In this document: piece by piece, positions 5,188-5,348 of the stretch
How the letters are laid out: each line of letters begins with the position of its first letter
Numbering within the stretch: position 1 is the first letter of the stretch
From: Bacteroidales bacterium
Lineage (GTDB): Bacteria > Bacteroidota > Bacteroidia > Bacteroidales > Paludibacteraceae
DNA: 5,348 bases
Direction: 5' to 3'
NCBI GenBank assembly: GCA_018066005.1
Contig: JAGHSG010000070.1
Span: forward strand, 1-5,348
Program-made: the position numbers and the translations under genes
The notes under the pieces: generated by a model
Databases searched by the model: none
What the model saw: the letters and a program-made list of their open reading frames with translations, nothing else
What the model was told of the DNA's origin: nothing

Positions 5188-5348
5188 ATGGATATCGTAC
5201 CAATACTCGGCATTCTGATGACGGTGATGATTATTGCCTTAGTGCTGTATTACTCGCATAAAAAAGAGCACGAGCGCAATCAGTTGATTGAAAAAATGAT
5301 TGACAAAGGGGAAGACCCGGAGCAAATCCGCAAACTCCTCAGTGGCAA
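5188..5348 (+). CDS. Small single-pass inner-membrane protein, 5' part only (PspB/DUF6249-like layout)
   Basis: Starting 27 bp after the preceding stop codon, the frame reads MDIVPILGILMTVMIIALVLYY up to about residue 22, a membrane helix starting near the N-terminus. It continues with a charged, probably helical cytoplasmic part (SHKKEHERNQLIEKMIDKG, then EDPEQIRKLL), and the window ends after 53 full codons with no stop. This layout (short N-terminal helix, then KKEHERNxxIEKMIDKGE) resembles small Bacteroidota membrane proteins of the DUF6249 type, often found near ECF sigma factor genes, and superficially PspB; the assignment is from memory and tentative. The ATG follows an A-rich stretch (AAAATACAATAACT), a typical Bacteroidota start. 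The short gap without a promoter or terminator suggests co-transcription with the upstream barrel gene. Confidence 0.75.
   Translation, partial: MDIVPILGILMTVMIIALVLYYSHKKEHERNQLIEKMIDKGEDPEQIRKLLSG

Overview
The window looks like ordinary Bacteroidota (most likely Bacteroidales) chromosome. The reasons are: a textbook Bacteroidota promoter (TTTG, 20-bp gap, TACTTTTG); A-rich translation starts instead of strong Shine-Dalgarno sites; signal peptides ending in A-Q; and a PF14905-type outer-membrane barrel protein. No genus can be fixed from the sequence alone. All genes recognised lie on the + strand, and no mobile-element gene, CRISPR array, tRNA or rRNA was found.

Layout: (1) 1-431, the 3' part of an unrecognised protein whose reading frame breaks near base 170. 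(2) 438-512, four direct 8-bp units facing four inverted units of the same type. (3) 517-1371, a secreted, probably outer-membrane beta-barrel protein. (4) 1372-1982, a 611-bp stretch without a credible gene. It has a very good promoter at 1389-1420, several inverted repeats, a 17-bp long-range stem (1782-1798 with 1893-1909) and a drifted array of the same 8-bp repeat family, and could be a structured non-coding RNA or a long leader. (5) 1983-2678, a class III sirtuin (CobB/SIRT5-like lysine deacylase) without the usual zinc cysteines. (6) 2674-2784, a second convergent 8-bp repeat array. (7) 2845-5160, a plug-plus-barrel outer-membrane protein related to TonB-dependent receptors. (8) 5188-5348, the start of a small single-pass inner-membrane protein cut by the window edge.

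The coding genes do not form an obvious pathway: two envelope barrel proteins, a cytoplasmic deacylase and a small membrane protein. The last two genes are 27 bp apart and may be co-transcribed. The signals that gene annotation does not explain are the orphan promoter with structured sequence ahead of the sirtuin gene, and the 8-bp repeat family that fills two intergenic gaps, recurs inside the structured region and supplies or touches neighbouring stop and start codons. Both are candidates only: structure was judged by eye, without folding or homology searches.
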